Shown: positions 27,540 to 36,693, counted from the first letter of the stretch. The stretch: 64,000 bases of DNA from Bacillus manliponensis (GCF_000712595.1 NZ_JOTN01000010.1:97601-161600), one strand, 5' to 3'. Notes: generated from the letters alone by a model not told the origin. Translations and numbers: made by a program.

Positions 27540-28214
27540 ATGAAAAAATTAATTAATTTACCAGCTGTTATTATGGCATTTTTATGTCTTTTTGCTTTTC
27601 TTATTATGCCAACAGAGCAAGCATCAGCTACATTGGCTGACGGAACTTACAATATGAATTACGTTATTCAAAAGGCTGATAATGATTCTGTTTCAATGGC
27701 GAATGATTATTTTGAAAAGCCAGCGAAATTAATCGTTAAAAATGGAAAAATGAATGTGCAAGTACAAATGAATCATAGTGCATGGATTAAAGAGTTTAAA
27801 GCGCCAGTAAATGGGAACTATATTGATTCAAAAGTAGTAAGTGAAGATACAGCCGCAGATAAGAGAACAGTAGAATTTGCAGTAGATGATTTATCTAAAC
27901 CATTCCCAGTGAAGATTCACGTTGTTGTACCAGATGTAGATTATGATCATCACTACACGATTCGTTTTGCGTTTGATGCAAATGTAACAGCGGTAGATGG
28001 AGGACAACCAGCAGCTGCAGCTACGAAAACAGATGATAAGAAAGTCCCAACTGCTAGTGCTAAAGAAGAGACGACAAAACAACCAAATACACAAAGTGGA
28101 GAAAAAACATCCAATCCACAAACAGGAGACGAAGCGAACATTGCTTTGTTCGGGGGGGTATTACTAGCTTCAACGTTGTTTCTTGTTCGTAAAGTGAAAT
28201 TTAGTAGAAACTAA
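27540..28214 (+). CDS. isdC: Haem-binding NEAT protein IsdC, sortase B substrate
   Basis: A 224-residue cell-wall haem relay protein. It has a signal peptide (about 1-30), one NEAT domain (about 31-150) with the haem-ligand pair Y135 and Y139 in YDHHY, a Lys/Thr-rich linker, then the sorting signal NPQTG (192-196), a hydrophobic stretch and a basic tail (RKVKFSRN). NPQTG-type signals are cut by sortase B, which is encoded in the same cluster (srtB). It would receive haem from secreted hemophores and pass it to IsdE. It is the first gene after three Fur boxes. Confidence 0.94.
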   Translation: MKKLINLPAVIMAFLCLFAFLIMPTEQASATLADGTYNMNYVIQKADNDSVSMANDYFEKPAKLIVKNGKMNVQVQMNHSAWIKEFKAPVNGNYIDSKVVSEDTAADKRTVEFAVDDLSKPFPVKIHVVVPDVDYDHHYTIRFAFDANVTAVDGGQPAAAATKTDDKKVPTASAKEETTKQPNTQSGEKTSNPQTGDEANIALFGGVLLASTLFLVRKVKFSRN

Positions 28215-28241
28215 TATATCGATATAAAGGATGATGAGTCT

Positions 28242-28709
28242 ATGAAAAAACAATGGAAAGCGGTAATGGTTGTATTTACACTATTGTTTACTTTTTTTGT
28301 TACAACTGGAGTAAATAAGGCACATGCATCAACAAATTTAGCTGATGGAACGTACCAAATTTCTTATAAGGTTTGGAAAGGCGATAAGGATGAACCATCT
28401 AAAATGGGTGATTATTTTGAGAGCCCTGCCGCATTAACTGTGAAAAATGGCAAACAATATATTTCTTTTCAAGTGAAAAGTAGTTCACTAATTAAAGAGT
28501 TTCAGGTAGAGAAAGATGGACAGTTTGTTCATACAACAGTATTAAGTGAGGACAAACAAAAGAATACAAGACTTGTTCAATTTGAAGTACAGGATTTAGC
28601 AAAGCCACTAAATAGTAAAGTGAAAATTCAAATCCCAATTATTAATTACAATTCAACATATGATGTACGTATTTTATTTGATGAAAATAGTGTTGTTCCA
28701 AGTAATTAA
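28242..28709 (+). CDS. isdX1: Secreted hemophore IsdX1
   Basis: 155 residues: a signal peptide (about 1-29) and a single NEAT domain to the C-terminus, with no wall anchor. The haem-ligand pair is Y136 and Y140 in YNSTY, and the 3-10 helix region has EPSKMGDY. In B. anthracis IsdX1 takes haem directly from haemoglobin and hands it to IsdC. The size and position between isdC and isdX2 match that protein. It follows isdC by 27 bp with a GGATGATG-type ribosome site. Confidence 0.92.
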   Translation: MKKQWKAVMVVFTLLFTFFVTTGVNKAHASTNLADGTYQISYKVWKGDKDEPSKMGDYFESPAALTVKNGKQYISFQVKSSSLIKEFQVEKDGQFVHTTVLSEDKQKNTRLVQFEVQDLAKPLNSKVKIQIPIINYNSTYDVRILFDENSVVPSN

Positions 28710-28729
28710 GCAGAATGTGAAGGAGTGTT

Positions 28730-31700
28730 ATGACATTGATAAGATACTTAAAAGTCATGATTGCAATGTTTTTAGCTGTCTTTACCTTCGTAACTTCGTT
28801 GCAACCACTTACAGTGCAAGCAGCTACACAATTAGCTGATGGTGAGTATGCAATTGATTTTCAGGTTTTAAAAGATAGCTCAGATGAAGTATCCAAGATG
28901 AATGAGTACACAGTCAGTCCTGGTATATTAAAAGTAAAAGATGGTAAACAAAGAGTTTCCTTTACTTTAAAAAATAGTTCGTGGATTACACAGTTTCAAA
29001 CAGAGAAAGCTGGCAATTTTGCTGATGTAGATATCGTAAGCGAGGACACAGCAGCAGATACGAGAGTAGTAGAATTTGATGTTGAAGATGTAGCGGAAAA
29101 GTTAAATGCAAAAGTAAAAGTAGATATTCCATCTATGGGGTATCATCATCTTTACGACGTGCGTATTGCATTTGATACAAATAGTATTAAGCCAGTTGTA
29201 GCAGTAACAGCAGCTGATAAAGAAGAGACAGTAAAACAAGAAGTACAAGAAGAAGTAAAGCAAGAAACGAAACAAGAGGAAACAGCAGAAATAAAGCAAG
29301 AAGTAACTGAAAAAGAGAAGCAAGAAATAAAAACAGACCAAAACAAAAAAGAGGACCTAGCTACAAAGCCAGATCCAATTGAAAAAGAGAACCAAGGTCA
29401 AAAGCCCGACCAAAAGCAAGACCTTGGTCAACAATCTTATTCTACCACAATTCAAGATGGTGAATATACGTTAGACTATACAGTTTTAAAAGACAAAACA
29501 GACCAAGCATCAATGATGGATGGATATACAGAAGGCCCAGCAACGTTAAAAGTAAAAGATGGGCAGAAAAAAGTATCGATCACATTAAAAAACAGTTCAT
29601 GGATGCCATGGTTTAAAACAGAAGTTAACGGAACGCTAACAGATGTAAAAGTAGTAAGTGAAGATACAGTAGCAGATAAGAGAGTAGTAGAGTTTGATGT
29701 AGAAGATTTAGAGAAAAAACTAAATGCACAAATTCGAGTGGATATTGATCATATCAATTATCACAATACGTATGCTGTGCAAATTAAATTTGATACAGCA
29801 ACAATGAAAAAAGTTGATGTGCCAGTAACACCAGAGAAGCCAAGTGGTGAAGAGATTGCAGATGGTGAATATACATTAGACTATACGATTTTAAAAAATG
29901 GAACAGATACACCATCGATGATGGACACATACACAGAAGGTTTAGCGACATTAAAAGTAAAAGATGGTAAGAAAAAAGTATCGATTACATTAAAAAACAG
30001 TTCATGGATGCCATGGTTTAAAACAGAAGTTAATGGAACGCTAACAGATGTAGAAGTAGTAAGTGTAGATACGGTAGCTGATAAGAGAATAGTTGCATTT
30101 GACGTAGCGAATTTAGAGGAAAAGCTAAATGCACAAATTCGAGTAGATATTGATCATATCAATTATCACAATACGTATGCTGTACAAATTAAATTTGATA
30201 AATCAACAATGACGAAAGTAGAAACAGGTGGAGAGCCAGAACAACCAGAACAACCAAGCGTTGATCCAGTTGCAGATGGTGAGTATACGTTAGATTATAC
30301 AATCTTAAAAAATGGAACAGATGAGCCATCAATGATGGATGGGTATACAGAAGGTCCAGCAACATTAAAAGTGAAAGATGGAAAGAAAAAGGTATCAATT
30401 ACATTCACGAATAGTTCATGGATTACATGGTTTAAAACAGAGAAAAATAGCAGCTTTGTAGATGCTGTGGTAGTAAGTGAAGATGTAGCAGCAAACAAAC
30501 GAGTAGTAGAGTTTGATGTAGATGACTTAACGAAAAAGTTAAATGCGAAAGTAAGAGTAGATATTGATATGATGAACTATCATAACGAATATGATGTCCA
30601 AATCGCATTTGATAAAACAACGATGAAACCAGTGGAACCAGGTGATGGAGATGGCGGAACAAAACCAGAAGAACCAGGTGGTGGAGATGGCGGAACAAAA
30701 CCAGAAGAACCAGGTGGTGGAGATGGCGGAACGAATCCAGAAGAACCAAGTGGTGAAGTCATCGCAGATGGCGAATACACGCTAGATTATACGATTTTAA
30801 AAAATGGAACAGATACACCATCAATGATGGATGGATACACAGAAGGTCCGGCAACATTAAAAGTACAAAACGGTGAGAAAAAAGTATCGATTACACTTAT
30901 AAATAGCTCTTGGATTACATGGTTTAAGACAGAGAGCGGAGGAAGTTTCATTGATACAACAACAGTGAGTACAGATACAGCAGCGGACAAGCGAGTAGTA
31001 GAGTTTGACGTAGAAGATTTAGAGAAGAAGTTAAATGCAAAAGTAAAAGTGGATATTCCATCTATGAACTACCACAATGAATATGATGTGCAAGTTCAGT
31101 TTGATAAGGGTACGATGACACCAGGTGGACAACCGGAGAAACCAGAAAAACCAGAGAAACCAAGTGGTGAAGTCATCGCAGATGGCGAATACACGCTAGA
31201 TTATACGATTTTAAAAAATGGAACAGATACACCATCAATGATGGATGGATACACAGAAGGTCCGGCAACATTAAAAGTACAAAACGGTGAGAAAAAAGTA
31301 TCGATTACACTTATAAATAGCTCTTGGATTACATGGTTTAAGACAGAGAGCGGAGGAAGTTTCATTGATACAACAACAGTGAGTACAGATACAGCAGCGG
31401 ACAAGCGAGTAGTAGAGTTTGACGTAGAAGATTTAGAGAAGAAGTTAAATGCAAAAGTAAAAGTAGATATCCCATCTATGAACTACCACAATGAATATGA
31501 TGTGCAAGTTCAGTTTGATAAGGGTACGATGACACCAGGTGGGCAACCAGAGAAACCAGAGAAACCAAATGATAAAGAATTTGAAGATGGAAAATATAAT
31601 ATAGAATTCAAAGTTTCTGGTGACGGTGCTGAATCTATAAAGGGTTATACAGAAAGTAAGGCAGAAATGGAAGTAAAAGATGGCAAGAAAAAAATGTCCA

Positions 31701-33070
31701 TCACTTTAAAAAATAGCTCACATATTACGTGGTTTAAAGTTGAAAAAAACGGTAGTTTTGTAGATGCAACGGTAGTGAGCGAAGATAAGGTAGCAGATAA
31801 GCGTATAGTTGAATTTGAGGTAGATGATGTAACAAAGGCCTTAAATGCAAAAATAAGAGTAGACATTCCTATAATGAACGCTTATAAGGTGTACTCTCTT
31901 AGTGAATATATTTCTAGTGTAAATACTTACAAAGAGTATGATGTGAAATTTACCTTTGACAAAGATACAGTCAAACCTGTTGAAAAACCAGAGAAACCAA
32001 ATAATGGAGAAATCGCAGATGGTGAATATGCGTTAGATTATACGATTTTAAAAAATGGAACGGACACACCATCAATGATGGACACATACACAGAAGGTCC
32101 AGCAACATTAAAGGTGAAAAATGGTGAGAAAAAAGTAGCAATCACGCTTACAAATAGCTCGTGGATCACTTGGTTTAAAACAGATAATGGCAGCAACTTT
32201 GTTGATGCAGTAGTAGTAAGTGAAGACAAAGCGGCAAATAAGCGAGTAGTAGAATTTGATGTAAAAGATTTAGAGAAGAAGTTAAATGCGAAAGTAAAGG
32301 TCGATATTCCGGATATTAATTATCATAACGAATATGATGTCCAAGTTGCGTTTGATAAAAATAGTATGAAGCCAATTGAAGATGGAAGCAACAACGGCGG
32401 AAACAACAACGGCGGAAGCAACAACGGCGGAAACAACAATGGTCAGCCAAATGAGCCAATTGATCCGAAGAATTTAAAAGATGGCGAATATGATATTGCA
32501 TTTAGAGTGTTAAAAGATCAAACAGATTCTACTTCTATGATGAACCAGTATGTTGTAAGCCCAGCGAGATTAACTGTAAAAGATGGTAAAAAATCAATTG
32601 CGATGAAGCTGAAAAATAGTTCATGGATTACAAAGTTCCAAACTGAGCAAAACGGGACATTCCCTGATGCGCAAGTAGTGAGCGAAGATAAGGCAAAAGA
32701 TACACGTGTTGTTTCATTTGACGTAGAAGATTTAGAGAAGAAGTTAAATGCAAAAGTAAAAGTCGATATTCCGCATATGAATTATCACAATTTCTATGAT
32801 GTGCAAATTCAATTTGATCCAAAAAGTATCGGTGCGGTAGGTACAGTAAAACCAAATGAAACACCAAAAGGTAATGGTAATAACAAAACAGAAAACCCAA
32901 ACTTTGATCGAAATGCAGACGGTAATAAAGAAACACCAAAAGGAAGTAACGATACAAAGAAAGAACCAAACGTAAAAACAGCTGATATGTCTCAGCTTAG
33001 TCTATATGTAATGTTACTACTTGGTTCACTTGTGATTTTAGTACGTAAGTATAGAACTGGTAGATTGTAA
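28730..33070 (+). CDS. isdX2: Giant multi-NEAT hemophore, IsdX2-like, nine NEAT domains
   Basis: 1446 residues: a signal peptide (about 1-31) and nine NEAT domains, at about 34-155, 241-361, 376-497, 514-636, 677-797, 815-935, 949-1082, 1095-1216 and 1249-1368. A Lys/Glu/Gln-rich linker (156-240) follows the first; Gly/Asp/Pro/Glu and Asn/Gly linkers separate others. Eight domains keep the YxxxY haem motif (YHNEY, YHNTY, YHHLY, YHNFY). Domain 7 reads TYKEY after an insertion, so the ligand position is Thr. Domains 5 and 6 are nearly identical. The tail has NVKTA (about 1415-1419), a hydrophobic stretch and RKYRTGRL, like a degenerate sortase signal. Characterised B. anthracis IsdX2 has five NEAT domains. 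AGGAG precedes the ATG. Confidence 0.92.
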   Translation: MTLIRYLKVMIAMFLAVFTFVTSLQPLTVQAATQLADGEYAIDFQVLKDSSDEVSKMNEYTVSPGILKVKDGKQRVSFTLKNSSWITQFQTEKAGNFADVDIVSEDTAADTRVVEFDVEDVAEKLNAKVKVDIPSMGYHHLYDVRIAFDTNSIKPVVAVTAADKEETVKQEVQEEVKQETKQEETAEIKQEVTEKEKQEIKTDQNKKEDLATKPDPIEKENQGQKPDQKQDLGQQSYSTTIQDGEYTLDYTVLKDKTDQASMMDGYTEGPATLKVKDGQKKVSITLKNSSWMPWFKTEVNGTLTDVKVVSEDTVADKRVVEFDVEDLEKKLNAQIRVDIDHINYHNTYAVQIKFDTATMKKVDVPVTPEKPSGEEIADGEYTLDYTILKNGTDTPSMMDTYTEGLATLKVKDGKKKVSITLKNSSWMPWFKTEVNGTLTDVEVVSVDTVADKRIVAFDVANLEEKLNAQIRVDIDHINYHNTYAVQIKFDKSTMTKVETGGEPEQPEQPSVDPVADGEYTLDYTILKNGTDEPSMMDGYTEGPATLKVKDGKKKVSITFTNSSWITWFKTEKNSSFVDAVVVSEDVAANKRVVEFDVDDLTKKLNAKVRVDIDMMNYHNEYDVQIAFDKTTMKPVEPGDGDGGTKPEEPGGGDGGTKPEEPGGGDGGTNPEEPSGEVIADGEYTLDYTILKNGTDTPSMMDGYTEGPATLKVQNGEKKVSITLINSSWITWFKTESGGSFIDTTTVSTDTAADKRVVEFDVEDLEKKLNAKVKVDIPSMNYHNEYDVQVQFDKGTMTPGGQPEKPEKPEKPSGEVIADGEYTLDYTILKNGTDTPSMMDGYTEGPATLKVQNGEKKVSITLINSSWITWFKTESGGSFIDTTTVSTDTAADKRVVEFDVEDLEKKLNAKVKVDIPSMNYHNEYDVQVQFDKGTMTPGGQPEKPEKPNDKEFEDGKYNIEFKVSGDGAESIKGYTESKAEMEVKDGKKKMSITLKNSSHITWFKVEKNGSFVDATVVSEDKVADKRIVEFEVDDVTKALNAKIRVDIPIMNAYKVYSLSEYISSVNTYKEYDVKFTFDKDTVKPVEKPEKPNNGEIADGEYALDYTILKNGTDTPSMMDTYTEGPATLKVKNGEKKVAITLTNSSWITWFKTDNGSNFVDAVVVSEDKAANKRVVEFDVKDLEKKLNAKVKVDIPDINYHNEYDVQVAFDKNSMKPIEDGSNNGGNNNGGSNNGGNNNGQPNEPIDPKNLKDGEYDIAFRVLKDQTDSTSMMNQYVVSPARLTVKDGKKSIAMKLKNSSWITKFQTEQNGTFPDAQVVSEDKAKDTRVVSFDVEDLEKKLNAKVKVDIPHMNYHNFYDVQIQFDPKSIGAVGTVKPNETPKGNGNNKTENPNFDRNADGNKETPKGSNDTKKEPNVKTADMSQLSLYVMLLLGSLVILVRKYRTGRL
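30758..31567 (+). repeat. Tandem near-identical 414-bp units inside isdX2
   Basis: NEAT domain 5 (from 30758) and domain 6 (from 31172) are offset by exactly 414 bp (138 codons). The protein is identical across the domain, and the DNA shows only a few synonymous differences (for example GTGGATATTCC against GTAGATATCCC). This is a recent in-frame duplication. Confidence 0.92.
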
Positions 33071-33075
33071 GTTTT

Positions 33076-33111
33076 GTAAGTCTTGATACATATGCTTGTA
33101 TCAAGACTTAC
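33076..33111 (+). promoter_or_regulatory. Long stem-loop between isdX2 and isdE
   Basis: GTAAGTCTTGATACA and TGTATCAAGACTTAC form a perfect 15-bp stem with a six-base loop, but only CTTTC follows instead of a T-run. It may be a weak terminator or an RNA-processing/stabilising element that lowers expression of the importer relative to the hemophores. Confidence 0.6.
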
Positions 33112-33146
33112 TTTCATATGCTGGTTAGAAAGGGGAAAGGGAAATA

Positions 33147-34028
33147 GTGAAAAAGATTGTAAGTACGCTTATGGCTGGTTTGCTTTTATTAACTGCAGGA
33201 GGTTGTTCATCAAATGAGAAAACGAATGCTTCTGTAAAAACTGAAAAGAAAGAGGAGCAGCGTATTATTTCAACAACAGTTGCAGTTACAGAAATTATGG
33301 ATGCGCTTGAAGTAGATTTAATTGGTGTTCCAACTAGTTATAAGAAGTTACCGGAGCGCTATAAAGGACTTCCGGATTTAGGAAACCCAATGAGTCCTGA
33401 TATGGAAAAAATAAAATCATTAAAGCCAACAGAAGTGTTATCTGTTACGACGCTTGAATATGATTTGAAGCCTGTGTTTGAAAAATCTGGTGTGAACACA
33501 ACGTATTTAGACTTAACAAGTCTTGAAAAGATGCAAAATGCAATTACCGATCTAGGTGAGAAATATGATCGTGAGAAGCAAGCTGAAAAATTAGTAACAG
33601 AGTTTGATAAAAAGATAGCAAGTATTCAAAAAGAAGTAGAGGGAAAAGAACAACCGACTGTGCTTATTTTACTAGGTGTACCAGGAAGCTACTTAGTAGC
33701 AACAGAGCATTCATACATAGGTGATCTTGTAAAACAACTTGGTGGTAAAAATATTGTACAAGGTGAAAGTGTCGAATATTTAGCTTCTAATACGGAGTAC
33801 TTAAAGAAGGCAGATCCAGACATTATTTTACGTGCCGCACACGGCATGCCTGAAGAAGTTGTTGAGATGTTTAATGAAGAGTTTCAAACGAACGATATTT
33901 GGAAACATTTTAAAGCAGTAAAAAATGATCGCGTATATGATTTAGAGGAGCGACTTTTCCCGACAACTGCAAACTTAGCAGCAATGGAAGCGTTAGATGA
34001 ATTAAAGAAAATGATGTATCCAGAATAA
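33147..34028 (+). CDS. isdE: Haem ABC transporter substrate-binding lipoprotein IsdE
   Basis: A 293-residue lipoprotein with lipobox LTAGGC (Cys 20) and a periplasmic-binding-protein fold of the FecB/BtuF type (STTVAVTEIMDALEVDLIGVPTS, PDMEKIKSLKPTEVLSVTT). It would accept haem from IsdC and pass it to the permease IsdF. The start is GTG 33147, with GGGGAAAGGG upstream. It is the first of four membrane-system genes and follows a stem-loop after isdX2. Confidence 0.9.
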   Translation: MKKIVSTLMAGLLLLTAGGCSSNEKTNASVKTEKKEEQRIISTTVAVTEIMDALEVDLIGVPTSYKKLPERYKGLPDLGNPMSPDMEKIKSLKPTEVLSVTTLEYDLKPVFEKSGVNTTYLDLTSLEKMQNAITDLGEKYDREKQAEKLVTEFDKKIASIQKEVEGKEQPTVLILLGVPGSYLVATEHSYIGDLVKQLGGKNIVQGESVEYLASNTEYLKKADPDIILRAAHGMPEEVVEMFNEEFQTNDIWKHFKAVKNDRVYDLEERLFPTTANLAAMEALDELKKMMYPE

Positions 34029-34079
34029 AGAACAAAGTTAAGATAGGTGAACAAAGCTTATAAATAAAGGAAGAGTGGA

Positions 34080-35063
34080 ATGAATAAAAAATTTTGGAGC
34101 TTTTTTATCGTTATATTTTTGCTTCTTTTTATGACTGTTTTTTCTGCAGTGAAAGGAAGCTTAGAAATAGGGGTAGTAGAATTTGTGCGCGGTTTATTTA
34201 CGGGAACGAATGAAGATGTAGAAGTGATCAAAGATTTACGATTACCACGTATTGTCATCGCAATTTTTACAGGGGCAGCACTTGCTGTTTCGGGTGTGTT
34301 ATTTCAGGCAGTTATGAAAAATCCACTCGCAGATGCTGGGGTAATTGGTATATCAGCGGGGGCTAGTTTTATGACGCTTGTCATTATTACATTAGTACCT
34401 CAGCTCTTTTTTTGGACGCCGTTATTTGCCTTTTTAGGCGGAGCATTTGCTTGTTATCTCGTCTATTCCCTTTCTTGGAAATCAGGTCTGAGCCCACTTC
34501 GTATTATTTTAGTCGGGATTGCAATCAATGCGATGTTCACAGGCTTAAATGAATCATTTGTAACAATTTGTGGCTATTTTATTAAAAGTTTAAAACAAAC
34601 AACAACATCAAATATTTCCATGAAAACATGGGGTGATGTGGATATCATCGTTACATATGGTTCAATTGGCCTTGTTTTAGCACTATTTTTAGGTTCATGG
34701 TGTAACCTTTTAGCCCTGCAAGATAAAACAGCAAAAAATTTAGGTTTGAATGTAACGAGAGTGCGCCTTATTATTTCCGCCATTGCTGTATTGTTAGCAG
34801 CAGTTTCAACTGCAATTGCTGGGGTCATTGCCTTTGTTGGGTTATTGGTTCCACATATTGCAAGGCAACTAGTTGGTTCGGATCATAAAATACTCATTCC
34901 GTTTTCAGCATTAGCCGGAGCGTTATTAATTTTAACCGCAGATACAATTGGGCGTTTACTTGTACCACCTAATGAAATTCCAGCATCAACAATTATGGCG
35001 ATTATTGGTGGGCCATTCTTAATATTCTTGCTTAGAAAGAGTGATAGAGTTCATGGAAATTAA
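34080..35063 (+). CDS. isdF: Haem ABC transporter permease IsdF (FecCD family)
   Basis: A 327-residue FecCD/BtuC-type permease with about nine or ten membrane segments and the family pattern RLPRIVIAIFTGAALAVSGVLFQAVMKNPLADAGVIGIS near the N-terminus and FVGLLVPHIARQLVGSDHK later. It forms the membrane channel of the haem importer with IsdE and the ATPase. GGAAGAG precedes the ATG. The next gene overlaps its 3' end. Confidence 0.9.
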   Translation: MNKKFWSFFIVIFLLLFMTVFSAVKGSLEIGVVEFVRGLFTGTNEDVEVIKDLRLPRIVIAIFTGAALAVSGVLFQAVMKNPLADAGVIGISAGASFMTLVIITLVPQLFFWTPLFAFLGGAFACYLVYSLSWKSGLSPLRIILVGIAINAMFTGLNESFVTICGYFIKSLKQTTTSNISMKTWGDVDIIVTYGSIGLVLALFLGSWCNLLALQDKTAKNLGLNVTRVRLIISAIAVLLAAVSTAIAGVIAFVGLLVPHIARQLVGSDHKILIPFSALAGALLILTADTIGRLLVPPNEIPASTIMAIIGGPFLIFLLRKSDRVHGN

Positions 35064-35823
35064 TAATGTGACGTTTTCATATGACAGTATTACAAATCGT
35101 TTAAAGTCAGTTAGTAGTCATATTGAGTATGGGAAAATTACAACAATTATTGGGCCAAATGGTTGCGGGAAATCTACCCTTTTAGGGGTAATGTCCCGCA
35201 ACTATATCCCTAAAAACGGAGAAGTTATATTAGATGGAAAAACAATTAGTCAGTATAAACCGAAAGAATTTGCACGAAAATTAGCGGTTGTTCATCAACA
35301 AAATGAAGCGCCTGCTGATATTACGGTTGAGAAATTAACAAGCTTTGGACGTATGCCACATAAAAGTTTTTTATCCTCACAAACTGAAGAGGATGCAGAA
35401 GCGATTGAGAAGGCATTACGATGTACAAATTTACATGAAAAAAGAAATGTACCTATTTCAGAGTTGTCTGGTGGTGAAAGACAAAGAGTTTGGATTGCGA
35501 TGACATTAGCGCAAAGTACACCGATGCTCTTTTTAGATGAACCGACAACATATCTTGATATTTATTATCAGCTTGAAATACTTGAACTTATTAAAGAACT
35601 AAATGAAGTACATGGGCTAACCATTGTGATGGTCTTGCATGATATTAATCAAGCAATCCGTTATAGTGATCATATTATTGTTATGAAAGACGGGGAAATT
35701 ACAATGAAAGGTAAGCCCAATGATATTGTAACTGAAGAAATGATTAAAGCTACTTATGGTGTAGATGTTGTTGTGAAGCACGATGAAGATACTGGTTTAT
35801 ACATGGTGCCAATGGGGATTTAA
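35053..35823 (+). CDS. ABC transporter ATPase of the haem importer
   Basis: A 256-residue ATPase of the FecE/BtuD class. Walker A is GPNGCGKST, the signature motif is LSGGERQR and Walker B is LFLDEPTTYLD, followed by the switch His in LHDINQA. ATG 35053 starts the protein at MEINNVTFSYD and overlaps isdF by 11 bp; a GTG four codons earlier is possible. It would power IsdF/IsdE. The gene sits in the same Fur-controlled operon. No agreed name is known to me. Confidence 0.9.
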   Translation: MEINNVTFSYDSITNRLKSVSSHIEYGKITTIIGPNGCGKSTLLGVMSRNYIPKNGEVILDGKTISQYKPKEFARKLAVVHQQNEAPADITVEKLTSFGRMPHKSFLSSQTEEDAEAIEKALRCTNLHEKRNVPISELSGGERQRVWIAMTLAQSTPMLFLDEPTTYLDIYYQLEILELIKELNEVHGLTIVMVLHDINQAIRYSDHIIVMKDGEITMKGKPNDIVTEEMIKATYGVDVVVKHDEDTGLYMVPMGI

Positions 35824-35854
35824 CGGAAAAAAAGTGTAGTGTTGAGGTGATGAT

Positions 35855-36616
35855 ATGGACCGAGAAAAGAAGAAAAAAAGATCTATCTTTCAGAGGATAC
35901 TCACCATTTCCTTTCTAGGAGTATTTTTTTATTCGGTTTATGAATTAAGTAGTATCTTTATGGATTACTATGAAAATCAGCAAGTAATGGCTGAAGTGCA
36001 AGAAATATATGAAAGTAGTGAAGTAGAAGAAGTAGCTTCTAATGGAGAAGTACGAACTCAGTTCCAATCGTTGCAAAAAATCAATCCAGAAATTGTTGGC
36101 TGGATTACGATGGATAATACGCAAATTCATTATCCAATTGTGCAAGCTGAGGATAATGACTACTATTTATATCGCAATTATAAAGGGGAAGATATGAGAG
36201 CAGGCAGTATTTTTATGGATTACCGAAATGATGTTGCGGCTAATAATAAAAATACGATATTGTACGGTCATCGAATGAAAGATGGATCAATGTTTGGAGA
36301 GTTGAAAAATATGCTAAATGAAGAGTTTTTCAACACGCATCGGACACTCTATTACGATACGCTATATGAAGGATATGATGTAGAAATTTTCTCCGTATAT
36401 AAAACAACGACAGACTTTTATTATATTGAAACAGATTTTGCGAGCGATGAAGAATATGTACAATTTTTACAAACATTACAAGAGAAATCGCTGTATAAAA
36501 CGGATGATTCCCTTTCCGAAACAGATCAAATTATCACGCTTTCGACATGTGATTATGCTATGAATCCAACAGAAGGACGATTGGTTGTACATGGAAAGTT
36601 AGTAAAGAGAAATTGA
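35855..36616 (+). CDS. srtB: Sortase B
   Basis: A 253-residue class B sortase that anchors IsdC to the wall by its NPQTG signal. An N-terminal membrane segment (about 11-33) is followed by the catalytic domain with His139 (ILYGHRM), Cys232 (TLSTCDY) and Arg242 (EGRLVV), the three catalytic residues. TTGAGGTGATG precedes the ATG. It closes the isd operon, ending at a long bidirectional terminator. Confidence 0.95.
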   Translation: MDREKKKKRSIFQRILTISFLGVFFYSVYELSSIFMDYYENQQVMAEVQEIYESSEVEEVASNGEVRTQFQSLQKINPEIVGWITMDNTQIHYPIVQAEDNDYYLYRNYKGEDMRAGSIFMDYRNDVAANNKNTILYGHRMKDGSMFGELKNMLNEEFFNTHRTLYYDTLYEGYDVEIFSVYKTTTDFYYIETDFASDEEYVQFLQTLQEKSLYKTDDSLSETDQIITLSTCDYAMNPTEGRLVVHGKLVKRN

Positions 36617-36626
36617 GAGAAATAAA

Positions 36627-36679
36627 GAAGGTATAGAGGTGAAAAAAGTAATCATACTTCTTTTACCTCTATACCTTCA
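36627..36679. terminator. Bidirectional terminator between srtB and isdG
   Basis: A long inverted repeat: GAAGGTATAGAGGT and ACCTCTATACCTTC, extended by A-rich and T-rich arms. Confidence 0.85.
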
Positions 36680-36693
36680 ATAAAAATGAAAAG

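Noticed and set aside
30758-31567. Possible assembly duplication in isdX2
   Set aside because: The two units carry silent differences and different C-terminal linkers, so a simple assembly duplication is unlikely, although only long reads could exclude it.
29102-32969. Several minus-strand frames inside isdX2
   Set aside because: They are low-complexity mirror frames produced by the repeated NEAT sequence, lack ribosome sites and recur in each repeat unit.
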